A stretch of DNA of 64,000 bases from Anseranas semipalmata (taxonomy: Eukaryota; Chordata; Aves; Anseriformes; Anseranatidae), in NCBI GenBank assembly GCA_013399115.1, contig VXAA01003156.1, positions 484,162 through 548,161 on the forward strand, read 5' to 3'. Every line of letters starts with the position of its first letter. Within the stretch, counting starts at the first letter, position 1. Under the pieces are notes generated by a model. That model had not been told where the DNA came from. It saw nothing but the letters and a program-made list of their open reading frames with translations, and ran no database searches. Position numbers and translations under genes: made by a program. Shown here piece by piece: positions 12,501 to 22,761 of this stretch.

Positions 12501-15500
12501 TGGCTCACGTGCTCATTTTGGTTAGAAATTGGGGATTTATGTTTTAAGAACATGCTGAAATAAAGGTAACTGATACAAGCCATTTGAGATCTCATTTAGT
12601 GGGAGAGAAAAGAAGCAGACAAGCAATTACAGATTCTTATATTCCATGAAAAAAAATACAGTCCTAAGCCTCATATAAACCTGGAGTCTAAACAGCTCAC
12701 CTTTTTTGAATAGCAATATTTTCTGAATAGCAGCAGTCAAGATCTCAGCTGTAACTCAAAACTAAATTATTTTTATAGTTTTTAAGTAAACTGATTGTAA
12801 GCACTGTCCTGGAAATGTCTCCTGTTATCAAATAACTGTGGCCTTCTGAGACAATGACAGAACAACATCAGGAGCAGTGGACGGAACAGCACAGCAGACC
12901 ACTGGCAATAATGCTGCCAGGCTTAGTATTACTCATCACTGCTAGCCATTACACATCATTGCTTGTCTTTTCTCAGAACCTCCATTCCAAAAGATAATCC
13001 TCATTTGAGAAGTTGTCCATATTTGACTGAAGTAGCGTCCTGACTTAATGACCCAAAGAAAGCTAACCAGCTTTTTGACAGATTATAGGAAAAGGGAAAG
13101 GAAAAGCACTACAATCATCTCCTAAGGACCACACTTTAAACTTGGATCATACAGTTCATAGCTTGCCACCTCAAAACCAGCAATTAGTTCACCTTGGAAA
13201 GTCATTAAGCAAGAATGCAGAAATGGTGAAGCAAGCATAATCAAAGCCCTCCAGGATTCCCGAAATATAACACATAACATAGTACAGAAGACCACCTGAG
13301 AAATTAGAGCAGTGATTTGCATATGCAATGCCTTTCTTTAGTCACCAAGGAAAACATTTCTTCTGGGCTTATTCATAGCAAATGACTGAAGCTGGATATA
13401 CTAGAGAAAAGTAACCAGGAAAATATACTGCTGTTCATTGGAACAAGAAACCTGTTCTCAGCTTTGGACTTTGTCAGTTCTGTTTAACATAAAGACACTA
13501 TGGGAAAGTTCACACTGTTAAGAACAAAGTAAGCTTACAGGGCTAGGAATGGAATCTGGATCCAAGCGTTTTGGTGGAGGTGGTGCTCCAGGCTGACTTC
13601 CATAATTTGGTGTTCCTGGATAGGCTCCTCCATAGTTTGGTTGGGGGCCCCTCACCTGTCCAAAGGAACCTTACAAGAAAGGGACAATGGAATCAAACAA
13701 CAGCTAACATTAGGCAATTGCTCATCAGGCACTTCCCATTTTTCTTGTCATCATCAAAAAACAAGAAGAAAGCTACACACTTTTCAGTTAATTAGAATTA
13801 AACATTTATCAATGTTTCAGCTTAGTACATCTCTATCAATGATCCAATAAACTGATGGAAACAGTCTTCCTTAAAACCAAATTTAAAGAAGCATGTGTTT
13901 TTAAGACTAACATTAACTATTTTCAGAATATATGATTAAAAGATGCATTAAGATCATGTGCTATGAACATTTGGGTTGAGCTGCAGAACTGCCTAATAGA
14001 AAGTGCACACAAAACAGCCAAATAGTCAGTGGTGACCCACAATGCCTCAAACTAAAGTTGTGCAGGGAGTTCTTCTCAGGCAGCTTTGGCTTGCCTGAAA
14101 TCACAGTAATAAGTGAAAACTTCTTTTGTTTTGTAACTTCTTGAAGTCATTTCGTATCATTTTGCACAATTTCAGTCAATCATGGAATAACAGCATGATT
14201 CACCCCGCTAGTGTTTTTCAGTTCATAGCAATTTGGACAGATGTTTAAACAAGTAATTTACCTGGTCACTTGTGCAAAGCTGCATGTGGGGGACGGGACT
14301 CTCAATCCTGATATTTGCACATGATTACTTTATCCTAGCTATCTGTAAATGTTATTGATTAAAAATCAGCCAAAGCTGTTTATAATCCAGAAAGTTTAAC
14401 TGATATTACTTATAAGAACACATGAAATGGGACAGGTTCTACAAGGAGAAAAATAGTTTTGTGAATTAAAGAGAAAAGGTAGCAACTCCTTTTCAATGTT
14501 TAACAACTCCTCTCACACACATTGTATATGCAAAATCAGTGTGCATATCGTTAAAAACTATAATAATGATTTTCAGGATTTCAAATCTCTACTTTTGAGA
14601 CAAAGGTTGCAGACATCAAAGTTAAGTTTGTACTACAATTTTGCCCACAAATTCTTGTACTACTATGACACTAACCATTAAACAATTTTTTGGCCAAGCT
14701 AGGCTTCTTTTAGTTACATTAACCTGATTAAAAACTGTATGACAAATAGCTTAGAATGATAAATCCTGCTGTTTATCTTGGATTTGTCCCTCACCACAGG
14801 GAAACGAGAGGGAAGCTTTGAAGTGTGCAAGTTACAAACCTGAAATCCATTTCTGAGTTTGCAGCACGCAGAGAATACACCTAACTTACAATTCCTATAT
14901 AGGAATACTCACCGTTCTGTTGCATTTGGTATCCTGGCTGAGGAGGATGAGTAGGAGGAGGTGGTCCATGGAGGCCACTCATGGGAGGCCCTGGGTGAGG
15001 CCCTGACAGAGTTGATGGAGGTGGTGGTGAGGAAACATGATTAGGCTGGGATGTTGGTGGTCCAGCTGCTGTCTGCCCAAGCAGTGGTGGGCCTGGCATG
15101 GTAGGTGGCCTTGGGGCACCTGTGGTAGGAGGGTAAGAGGAAGGTCCAATCCCTGTAGAAGACGGAGGTGGAGCAAAACCAGGGACTTGAGCAGGTGGAC
15201 GCTGAGTTGATACTGGTTGACCAGAAAAGGGAGGCTGTGCCAAAGGAAGACCCTGAGACACACTGGGAGGAGGGGGTCCTTGGCTTGCAGTGTAGGGTGT
15301 GTAGAGACCAGATCCCGTTGCACTAAAGCTCCCTGAGACTGGGGGAACCGATGTTGGGGGACCTTTTAAGAAGAAAAGAAGATATTACCATCATTTTTTC
15401 TGTCCTCGAAACAATTAATTCCAAACAGATCACAGAAGACTCAAACAAAACCCCTTCAGTCTGGATCATCTAAACTGGTCTACTACTTTCTCATCTTCAG

Positions 15501-18500
15501 ATGGACATTCCAGTACTAACAAAGACAAACCTTAAGTGAACATGCTCTTAAATCTCTTAAATTGATCAAACAGATGAAGCTCCTCTCAGGGATCTGAAAC
15601 TTGACAGTTCCTTCACTGCCCCCTGTCTCCCCCCTGTCCTGACCCCCACCTCAAAGTCTGAGCTGCTTATTTTATATAATCAGAATACATTTCAGGATTC
15701 AGGGACAGAAAACGTTACCATAGCCCAGTCCAGCTGGGGGAGGAGCAGAGGTTGAAGTACTGCCAATTGTCATCCCTGCCACGTGATTGCTGAGTTGCTG
15801 TACACTGGCTGGAGGGGGACCATATTGCTGGAACGTAGGTGTCTGGCTGACAGGTGCGGGTGCTGAGCCTGGCAAAAACGGCTGAGAAGCAGGCGGCCTG
15901 AGAGGGGAGATGAGAAACTTCACTGGATTCACCATTATGCAAGCAGTTACAATTCTCCATGCCTTTCAAAGTTGTTCTATCATATAAACACTAGCTAGGT
16001 GTCAATAATTTACACGATGTAAAAACTAAGCGCTGTAGCTAAGTTTCTGAAAAATAACTACATATCCAGCACAGATCCAAGTCCCTTTCATCATAAAAAC
16101 CTGTTGGTTCTTAAAATACAAGTTCTATGTTTAAAACATTTTTTTTTGTTAATTCCATTTTAGTTATCACAATAAATCAGAAATACCACAGTGGAATCTG
16201 CTGGGTAAGAAACAATAGAGCCTGCACAGCTACCTAAAAAGGCTCCGTTGTTCAAAGGATTTGGACTCTCCAGCTGACAGTGCTGAGCTTAACCAGAAAG
16301 CAACAAAACACAACCACCTTCCCTCCTAACTAGTAATCACTATGAAGCAGTAGGACTGCTGCCACTTTCCCCATTACCCCACACGTAATGGCAGTATCTT
16401 TCTGGAGAAGATGCCAAGAACTTTAGATGAGGACAACTCAGGAATCCACAATAGAAAAAAAACCAGAACCAATACTAAGCAATTACTCAGTAGTAACACG
16501 TAGCAACTTGCTCCAGAGAGACCAGTTCACACTGCCAAGGAACCTAACACAACTACAGTGTGGATGCAATTGTTTCCAAACAATATAGATTATGGTAATC
16601 ACGAAATTCCTTATGAGAAAATGACTACCACAAAATAAGGTCTTTGGAGAGGTGGTTTTGATCAACCAGTCACTGACATCTACCCACATCCTTCCATAAG
16701 CTTTTTATCTAAAGAGATTCCCATTTGCTAACAAATAACCCTGTGGTAAAATGTAGATTCAAAACAATAAGAAACAAAGAAAGTCAGTGTCCACCACTGC
16801 AGAAACAATGCATTTAGTTTGTTTTACATCCTAAAAGGTCTAGACCTAGCATAGGTCTACCAAGGTAGGCCTTTGTTAAGACTTTCTCTTCTTGTATGTA
16901 CCTCTGCATCGGTGCTGTTGAGGCTGGAATCCCATTCTGCACATCTCCTTGTCCAAACGGACTGTACCCCAGGTGGCCAGAAGAAAGAGATGTTCCAGAG
17001 GCTGGAGGGGCTCTTATCGAACCTATAGACATAAGAAAAAAATAATCACAACTTATTCACAGAAACAAGGGCTTTCAAACAGCTACCACAAAAAATCGGG
17101 GAAAAAAATGCAAAAAGAGTTTAGCGATGGCCAAATTGACGTATCAATACCCCTCCAGCATCAAATCATTTATACAACTATATTAGTAATAGCAAAACTG
17201 AAAACAAATATTTTTAGCCATTGTCACTAGTCACATCCCCAGATGTGACTACAGATCAAGTAGAAAGTATGCACTGTGGAGGGTTCTTCAAAAGAGAACT
17301 ATCTTTTCACGAAGAACCAACCGTTTTCTTGTCAGTAAGGTATTAAGTTCCTCCCCCTCCAAGTCCAATTATTTTTAACCAGAGTATGGAGAGTATTTGT
17401 ATAGAACCTAACGTTCATTAAAGGTCAGTTTTCTCTACTTGAAGGGTAAGCATGTCATGCAAGCAGATTCAGTTTTGAAAAACTACATTCTCTAGCTGCT
17501 TTTATACATAACATAGCAGGGGCCACCACAGACTGTTGTCCCAGCCTCTTAAGGTTGGAGGCTAACAGGAATACTTTCTCATTTTTCATAATGAACTGGT
17601 TCGGTCCCAGCCCAAACATATTTGCTTCAGAATCAATTCTTCTCACTTTCCAGACTGCACAATGCTGAATACAATGCCAATAGATAAACTGCAGCATCTA
17701 CCTCCAAAAGAAAAGAGAATATAAATTTCTATTTTAGTAAGATTATATTAAAAAATGCTGTTAATTAGAACAGCCATATGACCATGGCTGCTAACCACCA
17801 TGGAACATATGTGATATATGGGGCACAGTTCAACACAGATGACCCAAACACCTTAAATTGTGATGAGACCAGAGCAGCACATAGACACCGCTGTGCCTTT
17901 CTGACAGTGACCAGTATGACAAGTTTAGAAGGGACTCCAAAACCTTCTTGTGAGGAACTGTCATGAAATAGGATACGTATAAGAGAAGCCACTTCTCAAT
18001 TCCACAGCATAATTTACAAAACATGAGGCTTCAACTCATATTTTTATCTTATCTGCTACATGTATTAGTAAACTTGCGGGATTAAATTCAAGGAGTTAAC
18101 TAGACCTTGTACGAATGACCAGTAGTCCCCCCCCCCTTTGGTTTTAAGTTTTACTAAACCTCCTCCTCTTCTTCATTTTGAAATTCAGAACTTAATAATT
18201 TCCAGTGAAATTTATTATTTTTTTTATACCTTCATCTCATTAAACATTTTCTTTCCTAAACTGTTTTTGCACTTCTGTCTTATTGCTTCTCTGGCCAAGC
18301 ATTTCCCGATCCCTAACCATTTTTATGTTGTCTCTCTCTGTTGTATTTCTATTTTCTATTTCTGAATCTCTTTTGTGATACTTTTCATGTTAATTTGATA
18401 TACTTTCATCTATTTTGGAATATTTCCTTTGATGGTACATGTAAACTGTTTGGCATTATTATCTTTTGTCTTTGAAGGCATACACTTTTTTCCATTTTTT

Positions 18501-21500
18501 TTTTTNAGCTTTACCAGGCATACAATTTGACAAATGCATGTTTAATTCAGAAGAAGCTTCTTCTTTTTCTAGTCCTTGTCACAAACATTTATCTAACCAT
18601 TACCACAGACTACTCAAATAACTGTTGAAAAAATTCACTTGAAGGGGTATCAATATCTAGTGGCTTATCTAGAGGCAGATTACAGCATAATGGGAAATAC
18701 CTCTGATTTTACTCAAAGCCCTGAGACTATATGGGCTTGGCCTAGCTCTGACTCCCTACTCTTCTAAACAAATAGACACCACTAGAAATAGCTCTTCCAA
18801 AATACCACTAGTTGGAAAGAAGGAAAAATAATATGATTTCTTGCAATGTTTCTAATTCTTGTATATTCATTGCTACCTTTGCAAAAATATTACGTTCTTC
18901 AAGCCACAGCTTTTGGAATCATAATTATTCCTAGTTTCTATGCCATATCTAAGAAAGCTAAAAACCCTTTTTTCCCTTAAATTAAAACCCAAGTTATAAA
19001 AATCCCATGACTTCTAAGACCAAATTCCCTGTGGCTGGGGAGATTCTTCATTGCAATGTTTTTATTCCAGACCTCACATTTTAGTTCCTTCCCAAGCGGG
19101 ACACTACATTCTTTTAAACTAAGGCTTCTTCTTGACAGAACCTGCATGGGCCAATTCAGGTTCTGAAATCAACCTTCAGAAAACAGTCACAAGTCAGTTT
19201 TTATCTATGAATCTGCAGGCATAAGGGATTTCTACTAGAATTATTTCTTCATACCCTATCTACGTTTCTGGAGTGCTGCCTACAAATATCGAGTGGGAAG
19301 TGTCCCACCCACCTCTGCCTGAATAATCAGGTACCGACACCTTTGAGATAAATATCCATATTGAAAGGGAACTTGGCAGAGAAGATGGTTAAGAGAACCA
19401 CCCCTTCCCCACAGTAGGAGTGGAACACCACAAGCGCTCCCATAGAAAGGACACCATTTACCTATGAAATTAGGTGCAAGAGAAGAAGTGTCAGAGTTGA
19501 GAGAAACAGGAGAGCCCTTCGAAGGGAACCCCAAGGAAGGAAAATAACCTGGAAAGACAGAATATACCAGTAAATCAAGCCTGAGAGAGAGCATCAGAAG
19601 ACAGTGTTTCCAATGATGAGGACAGTCTGCTGTGCAAAAAATATCAGGTACATAAAGTCCATATCACATTTACTATTTATTCCTTATTCTATACTCCTTC
19701 TCACTGTCCTATCACCCATCACATACATTACCAACACAGTTAACATAGTAACATGAATACTAGTGTAAACAGTATCGTAAACCGAGTCTATGTATAATAA
19801 TCCAGCAGCAACCTAATTGTCACTGGTATTCAGACAACTGTGTTTGTGCTTTCAACTGCACGATCGCATCAGAAGCAAAACTGATCGACTGAGTGAAAGA
19901 CCCGTTCCAAATTGTCCTGGTTCCTTCAACATTCTTGTAGCAGGAAGGAGCTACTCTCAGCTAACAGTGCAGCACTCCGCTTCTGTTCCCAAGCAAGACA
20001 AGCATCACTGGCACAACATTTCCATGTTTCCATCAGTTAGAGCTAGGGTTTGTCATGGAAATCAGATGTGCAGGCTCCCTGACTGAGGATGGCACCTGCT
20101 TCCAACACGTCTCCACTCAGTCCTGCCAAGCACTTTTTACTGTTTTTTTTCAAATACACCCTTAAGACAACTATTTTGAGATCACAGGGTAGCATTAGCA
20201 GTTCTCCTTCTACCCCTCAGTGTTCTCTAAATTCCTGTCACACTAGTGCCTCCGAAATGAATTCCCTCCCCTCTGCACTACGCAGTTACAACCGGTCTTG
20301 CTGCAAAGACCTGTAATGAACATAACATGATGAAGATGGGGGTAGAAACTGTCACTATCTTCACTATCACCTGTCTGCTCTCTTTGTTAATGCATTGTTT
20401 GCCTCTTTTCTAGCTGGATCTCATATTCAGCATCTACCAAAAGGTCAACTTCTGGTTGTTGTACTAGTGCTCTGAATTTTACAATCCTTCCTTCTAAAGA
20501 TAGGAATCCTGAACTTCCAAGAGCAGCTATGAGATGTGCAACCTGACAATTGAGATTTCCTTAACACAGTCTGCTAACAGTCCTTCTGCTGTGTTTAGGA
20601 AGGACGGTCTTAGAAGGAGAACATGGAAGAGGAATCTCCACAAACCACAGGTGGCCTTCACCTGAGACATCAGTAAAGTACATAATATACTACTTAAGAG
20701 CAGTGCAATCCACTTTTGCTGTCCAAATGAGACCAACATGTTGCCACCAGTGTCATGCTACCTTTCAGTCACTACTGGTACAAAAAAAGGTGTATTTTTA
20801 ATTTGCAATGGTTTGTATGTATGTTATCAAGATTTCTAGGTACATTCTTACGGAGCAGTCATGAACCACATTTCTGGTGTTCTGAAATTAAAAAAGGCAA
20901 AACAAACAATTCAGAAGGAAAACAGTTAATTTCCTTAAAATGAAAGGTCTTTCAGACTTGCAAATCATTTTGATGGAAAATGCTCATCAGTTTCTTTTCA
21001 CAAACATCCTAAACGCTCTTCACACTACTAACAGACAAAGCTTGTTTGCTATAACAGCAAAACTGATGAAGCTTTTCCAACAAATCTGTAATCTTTGTCC
21101 TTCTTGAATCTCCTTCTATCCCTCACTGAAGCAATTCTAACTTCTTCCCATTCCTTCCATGGAACAGGAAACACTAGTTGGGTCAATATTTACAATGAGC
21201 AGCCAAACAGAGCACTCAAAGTTCTGCTTGCATCTTTCCAGGAAGCAGGGTTTCTTTCCGCTGCCCAGCACTGATTTTCATCACTTTTATAGAAATTTAA
21301 ACCCTCTGTGAAATTAGTTCAAAACTCATGGATTAAAAGTGCTGTTGGAAGAGATTTACTGGGAGAAGGGGAAAAAGGGGATTAAGGAAAGAAGAGGAAG
21401 ATGGAGTAAAACTGAATAACCCCACTCCTTAAGCACACCACACACTCATCTTCCACACCACTATTGTGCTAACTCCAGCCAAAAAAACCAACAGGGTAAC

Positions 21501-22761
21501 CATTCAACTCCCCTTGAAGTCTCTTTCTCAGGACACAAATTTTGGTCTCCCACTTCGGTTAGTTTCAATACAACAGCAGACAGTTTGGTTGTTCCATCCT
21601 TCTCATTGAGTTTGGTTAAAATTCAAGAAGATGCAAAAAATTCAAAGTATACTTATAGAGGGCAATTACACAGAGACTATTACCATGATTAGCATATTCC
21701 TCATTTCCTTAGAAAACCAGTCCAAAATCTAAAACATTTTAGAGTGAAAGTTTGTGCTAATCTCGGTGGAACTGAATTCATCCACATTATTTGAAGAGGT
21801 AAATGTACTTCTACTTAAAGCAAAAGTATTTTCTCCTCTACAGCATTTCTAATGTTAAAGTCACTGTCCATCTCCCAGTACAATTTAGGTACTCAAAACT
21901 AAAAAATCCTGAAATTTTAATAATTTTAAGTTTGCCTTTCAGTTGAAAACAGAAAAAAAACAGTTGAACTCCTTTGTAAAAGTAAAAAAACAGACCAGTT
22001 TAAGCTTATTTTGCCTTTCTAAACAAGTGACATATACCTGCAGAACCAAAAAAATTCTGGAGCACATTAGCATGCCCACACATTCATAAACTTTTTATTG
22101 GTTTTAAGAGAGCTCCAAACATGCTTTCTACCTAGAGCTGTATGTCTTAATCCTTCAAGATAGAGCACAGAACCTTCTAAGCAGTAATGTAAAGAAGTCT
22201 CTATCATAAATCTGTAACAGTCCCTAAACGCTGCCCCTCAACGTAACATCTTCAGGAAGGCTATCCTATTCAAGTGCTTCAGTACCATGGGGGCAAGGAC
22301 ATACAGAAAAAAAGTAGGCTGCCTTTCTCAACATATTAATTTTATGAGCTATTAAGAATAAGCCCTACTGAAACAGACAAGTGACAGATCAATAACCTGA
22401 GTACGTACAGAAAGAACGTGATTTTTAACATAATGCAAGCTACATACAGAAGATAACTGCTACCATAAAATAAAAACTAACAATAGGAAGTATAAAGAAA
22501 AAATTCCACACGCAACAATTCACAGGTTATCAATCGTTAAGTTTTGACTGAGAAGTACCTTGTGGAGGGACTGGCTGTTGATATCCTGGCATCGGACCAT
22601 TATAAGCTCCATATTGCGAGTGAGGAACCCCTGGCAATGGCTGTCCTCCGTAGGCAGGCTGCTGGTATCCCTGATATCCAGGCTGAGGTTGCCCGTAAGG
22701 AGGCCCTGTGTGAGCTTGCTGGTTTACACTCATTGTATTCACATCCCCAAACTAATCTCAC
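359..22761 (-). CDS. SEC24C: SEC24C, COPII coat cargo-adaptor subunit, 5' part of gene (750 residues, C-terminus outside window)
   Basis: SEC24C pairs with SEC23 in the inner COPII coat and selects cargo at endoplasmic reticulum exit sites. Reading the minus strand, I joined 14 exons with AG acceptors and GT donors and matching phases into 2250 nt, exactly 750 codons. In order they encode a Pro/Gln/Gly-rich N-terminal region (about 1-350), the IQVIEDD and [18 protein letters not shown] segment that opens the conserved core (from about 353), a Cys4 zinc finger (about 447-475) and the first part of the trunk domain (from about 505). Human SEC24C is about 1094 residues, so the trunk end, beta-barrel, helical and gelsolin-like parts are missing. 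The N-terminus resembles SEC24C ([14 protein letters not shown]) rather than SEC24D, and the SYNPO2L neighbour supports this. A noncoding first exon is expected further upstream, near the CpG islands, but was not located. Confidence 0.95.
989..1105 (-). CDS. SEC24C: SEC24C trunk-domain exon (residues about 655-693)
   Basis: The acceptor is CCCCTCTTCTGCAG|GCA and the donor is GAGAAG|GTAGTA. The exon encodes [20 protein letters not shown], then [19 protein letters not shown], a signature SEC24C/D stretch. It is 117 nt, phase 0-0. Confidence 0.95.
2291..2384 (-). CDS. SEC24C: SEC24C trunk-domain exon (residues about 623-654)
   Basis: The acceptor is CCTTTTTCTTTGCTAG|T and the donor is CTGAAG|GTTAGT. 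The exon encodes [20 protein letters not shown], then [11 protein letters not shown]. Phase 2 in, phase 0 out. Confidence 0.95.
3433..3624 (-). CDS. SEC24C: SEC24C trunk-domain exon (residues about 559-623)
   Basis: The acceptor is TATGTCTCTTACAG|A and the donor is ATTGCCAG|GTAATA. The exon encodes [20 protein letters not shown], then [20 protein letters not shown] and FLVNVNES. This is almost identical to the human SEC24C sequence as I recall it. Phase 2 in and out. Confidence 0.96.
3880..4004 (-). CDS. SEC24C: SEC24C trunk-domain exon (residues about 518-559)
   Basis: The acceptor is CCCCTCTTCCACAG|AAT and the donor is CTGCCCAG|GTAGGT. The exon encodes [20 protein letters not shown], then [17 protein letters not shown]. 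This is the first strand and helix of the von Willebrand-A-like trunk that contacts SEC23. Phase 0 in, phase 2 out. Confidence 0.95.
4862..4935. repeat. Intronic duplicated segment, copy A
   Basis: About 70 bases beginning near GTACCAGGTGGCACATTAC and ending CTCTTTTACATTCTC match a segment at about 5600-5675. The differences are mostly T/C transitions, plus a small indel. The two copies sit on either side of the 5278-5393 exon. The family is unknown to me. Confidence 0.6.
5176..5207. repeat. Inverted repeat, 11-bp perfect arms, 10-base loop
   Basis: AAGTTCAGCAT and ATGCTGAACTT are separated by TAGACAATTC. The hairpin lies about 70 bases past the donor of the 5278-5393 exon, in the sense of SEC24C transcription. 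Confidence 0.6.
5278..5393 (-). CDS. SEC24C: SEC24C coding exon (residues about 479-517)
   Basis: The acceptor is TTTTTCCTTCCCCAG|TG and the donor is TGCAAG|GTACAG. The exon encodes [20 protein letters not shown], then [19 protein letters not shown], linking the zinc finger to the trunk domain. Phase 1 in, phase 0 out. The flanking introns carry a pair of similar non-exonic segments, one on each side. Confidence 0.95.
5600..5675. repeat. Intronic duplicated segment, copy B
   Basis: This copy carries GCACCAGGTGGCACGTTA and ends CCTCCTTTACATTCTC, in the same orientation as copy A about 740 bases away. Both copies happen to be open in one plus-strand frame with a hydrophobic translation, but there is no other sign of coding. 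Confidence 0.6.
6884..7022 (-). CDS. SEC24C: SEC24C zinc-finger exon (residues about 433-479)
   Basis: The acceptor is CTGTTTCCACAG|ACC and the donor is ACTGAGG|GTAAGG. The exon carries the Cys4 zinc finger, with CNRC as the first pair and CCFC as the second pair, around [18 protein letters not shown]. All four zinc ligands are present. The finger lies near the contact with SEC23. The residues after CSC (VTE) differ slightly from the human sequence I remember (IND). Confidence 0.95.
7023..9713 (-). other. SEC24C intron
   Basis: This 2.7 kb intron lies between the zinc-finger exon and the exon before it. It is AT-rich with short T-runs. I see no extra exon or recognisable mobile element. Confidence 0.6.
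9714..9841 (-). CDS. SEC24C: SEC24C coding exon (residues about 390-432)
   Basis: The acceptor is CCTTTGTTCTCCAG|GT and the donor is GAGGAG|GTGAGA. The exon encodes [20 protein letters not shown], then [20 protein letters not shown] and EE. This matches SEC24C closely. Phase 1 in, phase 0 out. Confidence 0.95.
10322..10433 (-). CDS. SEC24C: SEC24C coding exon opening the conserved core (residues about 353-390)
   Basis: The acceptor is TTTTCCATCATAG|ATT and the donor is GATCAAG|GTAAGA. The exon encodes [12 protein letters not shown], then [20 protein letters not shown]. This segment is nearly invariant between SEC24C and SEC24D and marks the start of the folded part. Phase 0 in, phase 1 out. 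Confidence 0.95.
10434..13538 (-). other. SEC24C intron holding the candidate duplicated exon
   Basis: This 3.1 kb intron contains the candidate exon at 12182-12250, a T17 run at 11525-11541 and a T-rich tract (minus-strand sense) around 12251-12325. The rest is unremarkable. Confidence 0.6.
12182..12250 (-). CDS. SEC24C: Candidate alternative SEC24C exon with a second DPDAIPSP motif
   Basis: On the minus strand an open stretch encodes [20 protein letters not shown] and then PSP, followed by a strong donor (AGTCCA|GTAAGT). The upstream sequence is very T-rich. An AG after the A-run gives a 69-nt phase 0-0 exon, and a later AG (AATGAG) gives 57 nt. Both keep the frame between the 13539-13669 and 10322-10433 exons. 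The ending repeats [10 protein letters not shown] of the preceding exon almost residue for residue, so this looks like a duplicated exon module. The acceptor is weaker than in the constitutive exons. Inclusion in mRNA cannot be judged from DNA alone. Confidence 0.55.
13539..13669 (-). CDS. SEC24C: SEC24C coding exon ending in the DPDSIPSP motif (residues about 309-352)
   Basis: The acceptor is CTTTCTTGTAAG|GT and the donor is AGCCCT|GTAAGC. The exon encodes [18 protein letters not shown], then [15 protein letters not shown], the motif just before the conserved SEC24 core. It enters in phase 1 and leaves in phase 0. A second copy of the motif is encoded by the candidate exon at 12182-12250. 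Confidence 0.93.
14913..15362 (-). CDS. SEC24C: SEC24C large Pro-rich coding exon (residues about 159-309)
   Basis: This is the longest SEC24C exon in the window (450 nt). The acceptor is TTTTCTTCTTAAAAG|GT and the donor is CAGAACG|GTGAGT. It encodes a Pro/Ser/Gly-rich disordered segment. The end, [11 protein letters not shown] followed later by [10 protein letters not shown], closely matches SEC24C. Phase 1 in and out. Disordered N-termini like this are where COPII subunits are usually modified and contact partners. Confidence 0.93.
15719..15897 (-). CDS. SEC24C: SEC24C coding exon (residues about 99-159)
   Basis: The acceptor is CATCTCCCCTCTCAG|G and the donor is GGCTATG|GTAACG. The exon encodes [17 protein letters not shown], then [10 protein letters not shown], and ends GLGYG. 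It is low-complexity Pro/Ser/Gln sequence collinear with the SEC24C N-terminal region. Phase 2 in, phase 1 out. Confidence 0.92.
16902..17022 (-). CDS. SEC24C: SEC24C coding exon (residues about 59-99)
   Basis: The acceptor is CTTATGTCTATAG|GT and the donor is GCAGAG|GTACAT. The exon encodes [26 protein letters not shown]. The [12 protein letters not shown] stretch is the part I recognise from SEC24C. It enters in phase 1 and leaves in phase 2. Confidence 0.92.
17023..22558 (-). other. SEC24C intron holding the candidate 87-nt cassette exon
   Basis: This 5.5 kb intron contains the candidate exon at 19462-19548 and a single N at 18506. No other feature was recognised. Confidence 0.6.
19462..19548 (-). 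CDS. SEC24C: Candidate SEC24C cassette exon (87 nt, phase 1-1)
   Basis: The minus strand has a good acceptor (TATTCTGTCTTTCCAG|GT) and a good donor (TTTCATAG|GTAAAT) enclosing 87 nt. The exon enters and leaves in phase 1, the same phase as the junction between the 22559-22761 and 16902-17022 exons. Inclusion would therefore add 29 residues without shifting the frame. The encoded segment, [20 protein letters not shown] followed by TSSLAPNFI, is Ser/Pro/Gly-rich like its neighbours and has no stop. I do not recall it in the standard human protein. It could be an alternative exon or a chance match. Confidence 0.55.
   Translation of the reverse strand, partial: VIFLPWGSLRRALLFLSTLTLLLLHLIS
22559..22761 (-). 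CDS. SEC24C: SEC24C first coding exon (start codon exon)
   Basis: The acceptor is a pyrimidine-rich tract ending TTTTTGCAG, and the exon then begins GTGAGATTAG. The start ATG is at 22733-22731 with A at -3, giving [20 protein letters not shown] and 58 codons plus one base (phase 1). The donor is AAG|GTACTT. Residues 1-58 are Gly/Tyr/Pro/Gln-rich, typical of the disordered SEC24 N-terminus. An upstream GTG in the same frame is not needed as a start. The 28-nt 5' UTR part of this exon holds an immediate start-stop ATGTGA at 22744-22739. Confidence 0.92.
22739..22744 (-). promoter_or_regulatory. Minimal start-stop uORF (ATG TGA) just upstream of the SEC24C start codon
   Basis: On the minus strand the 5' UTR reads GGGGATGTGAATACAATGAG. 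An ATG followed directly by TGA ends five bases before the main ATG. Start-stop elements in other genes can hold initiating ribosomes and lower downstream translation. An effect here is inference. Confidence 0.5.
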
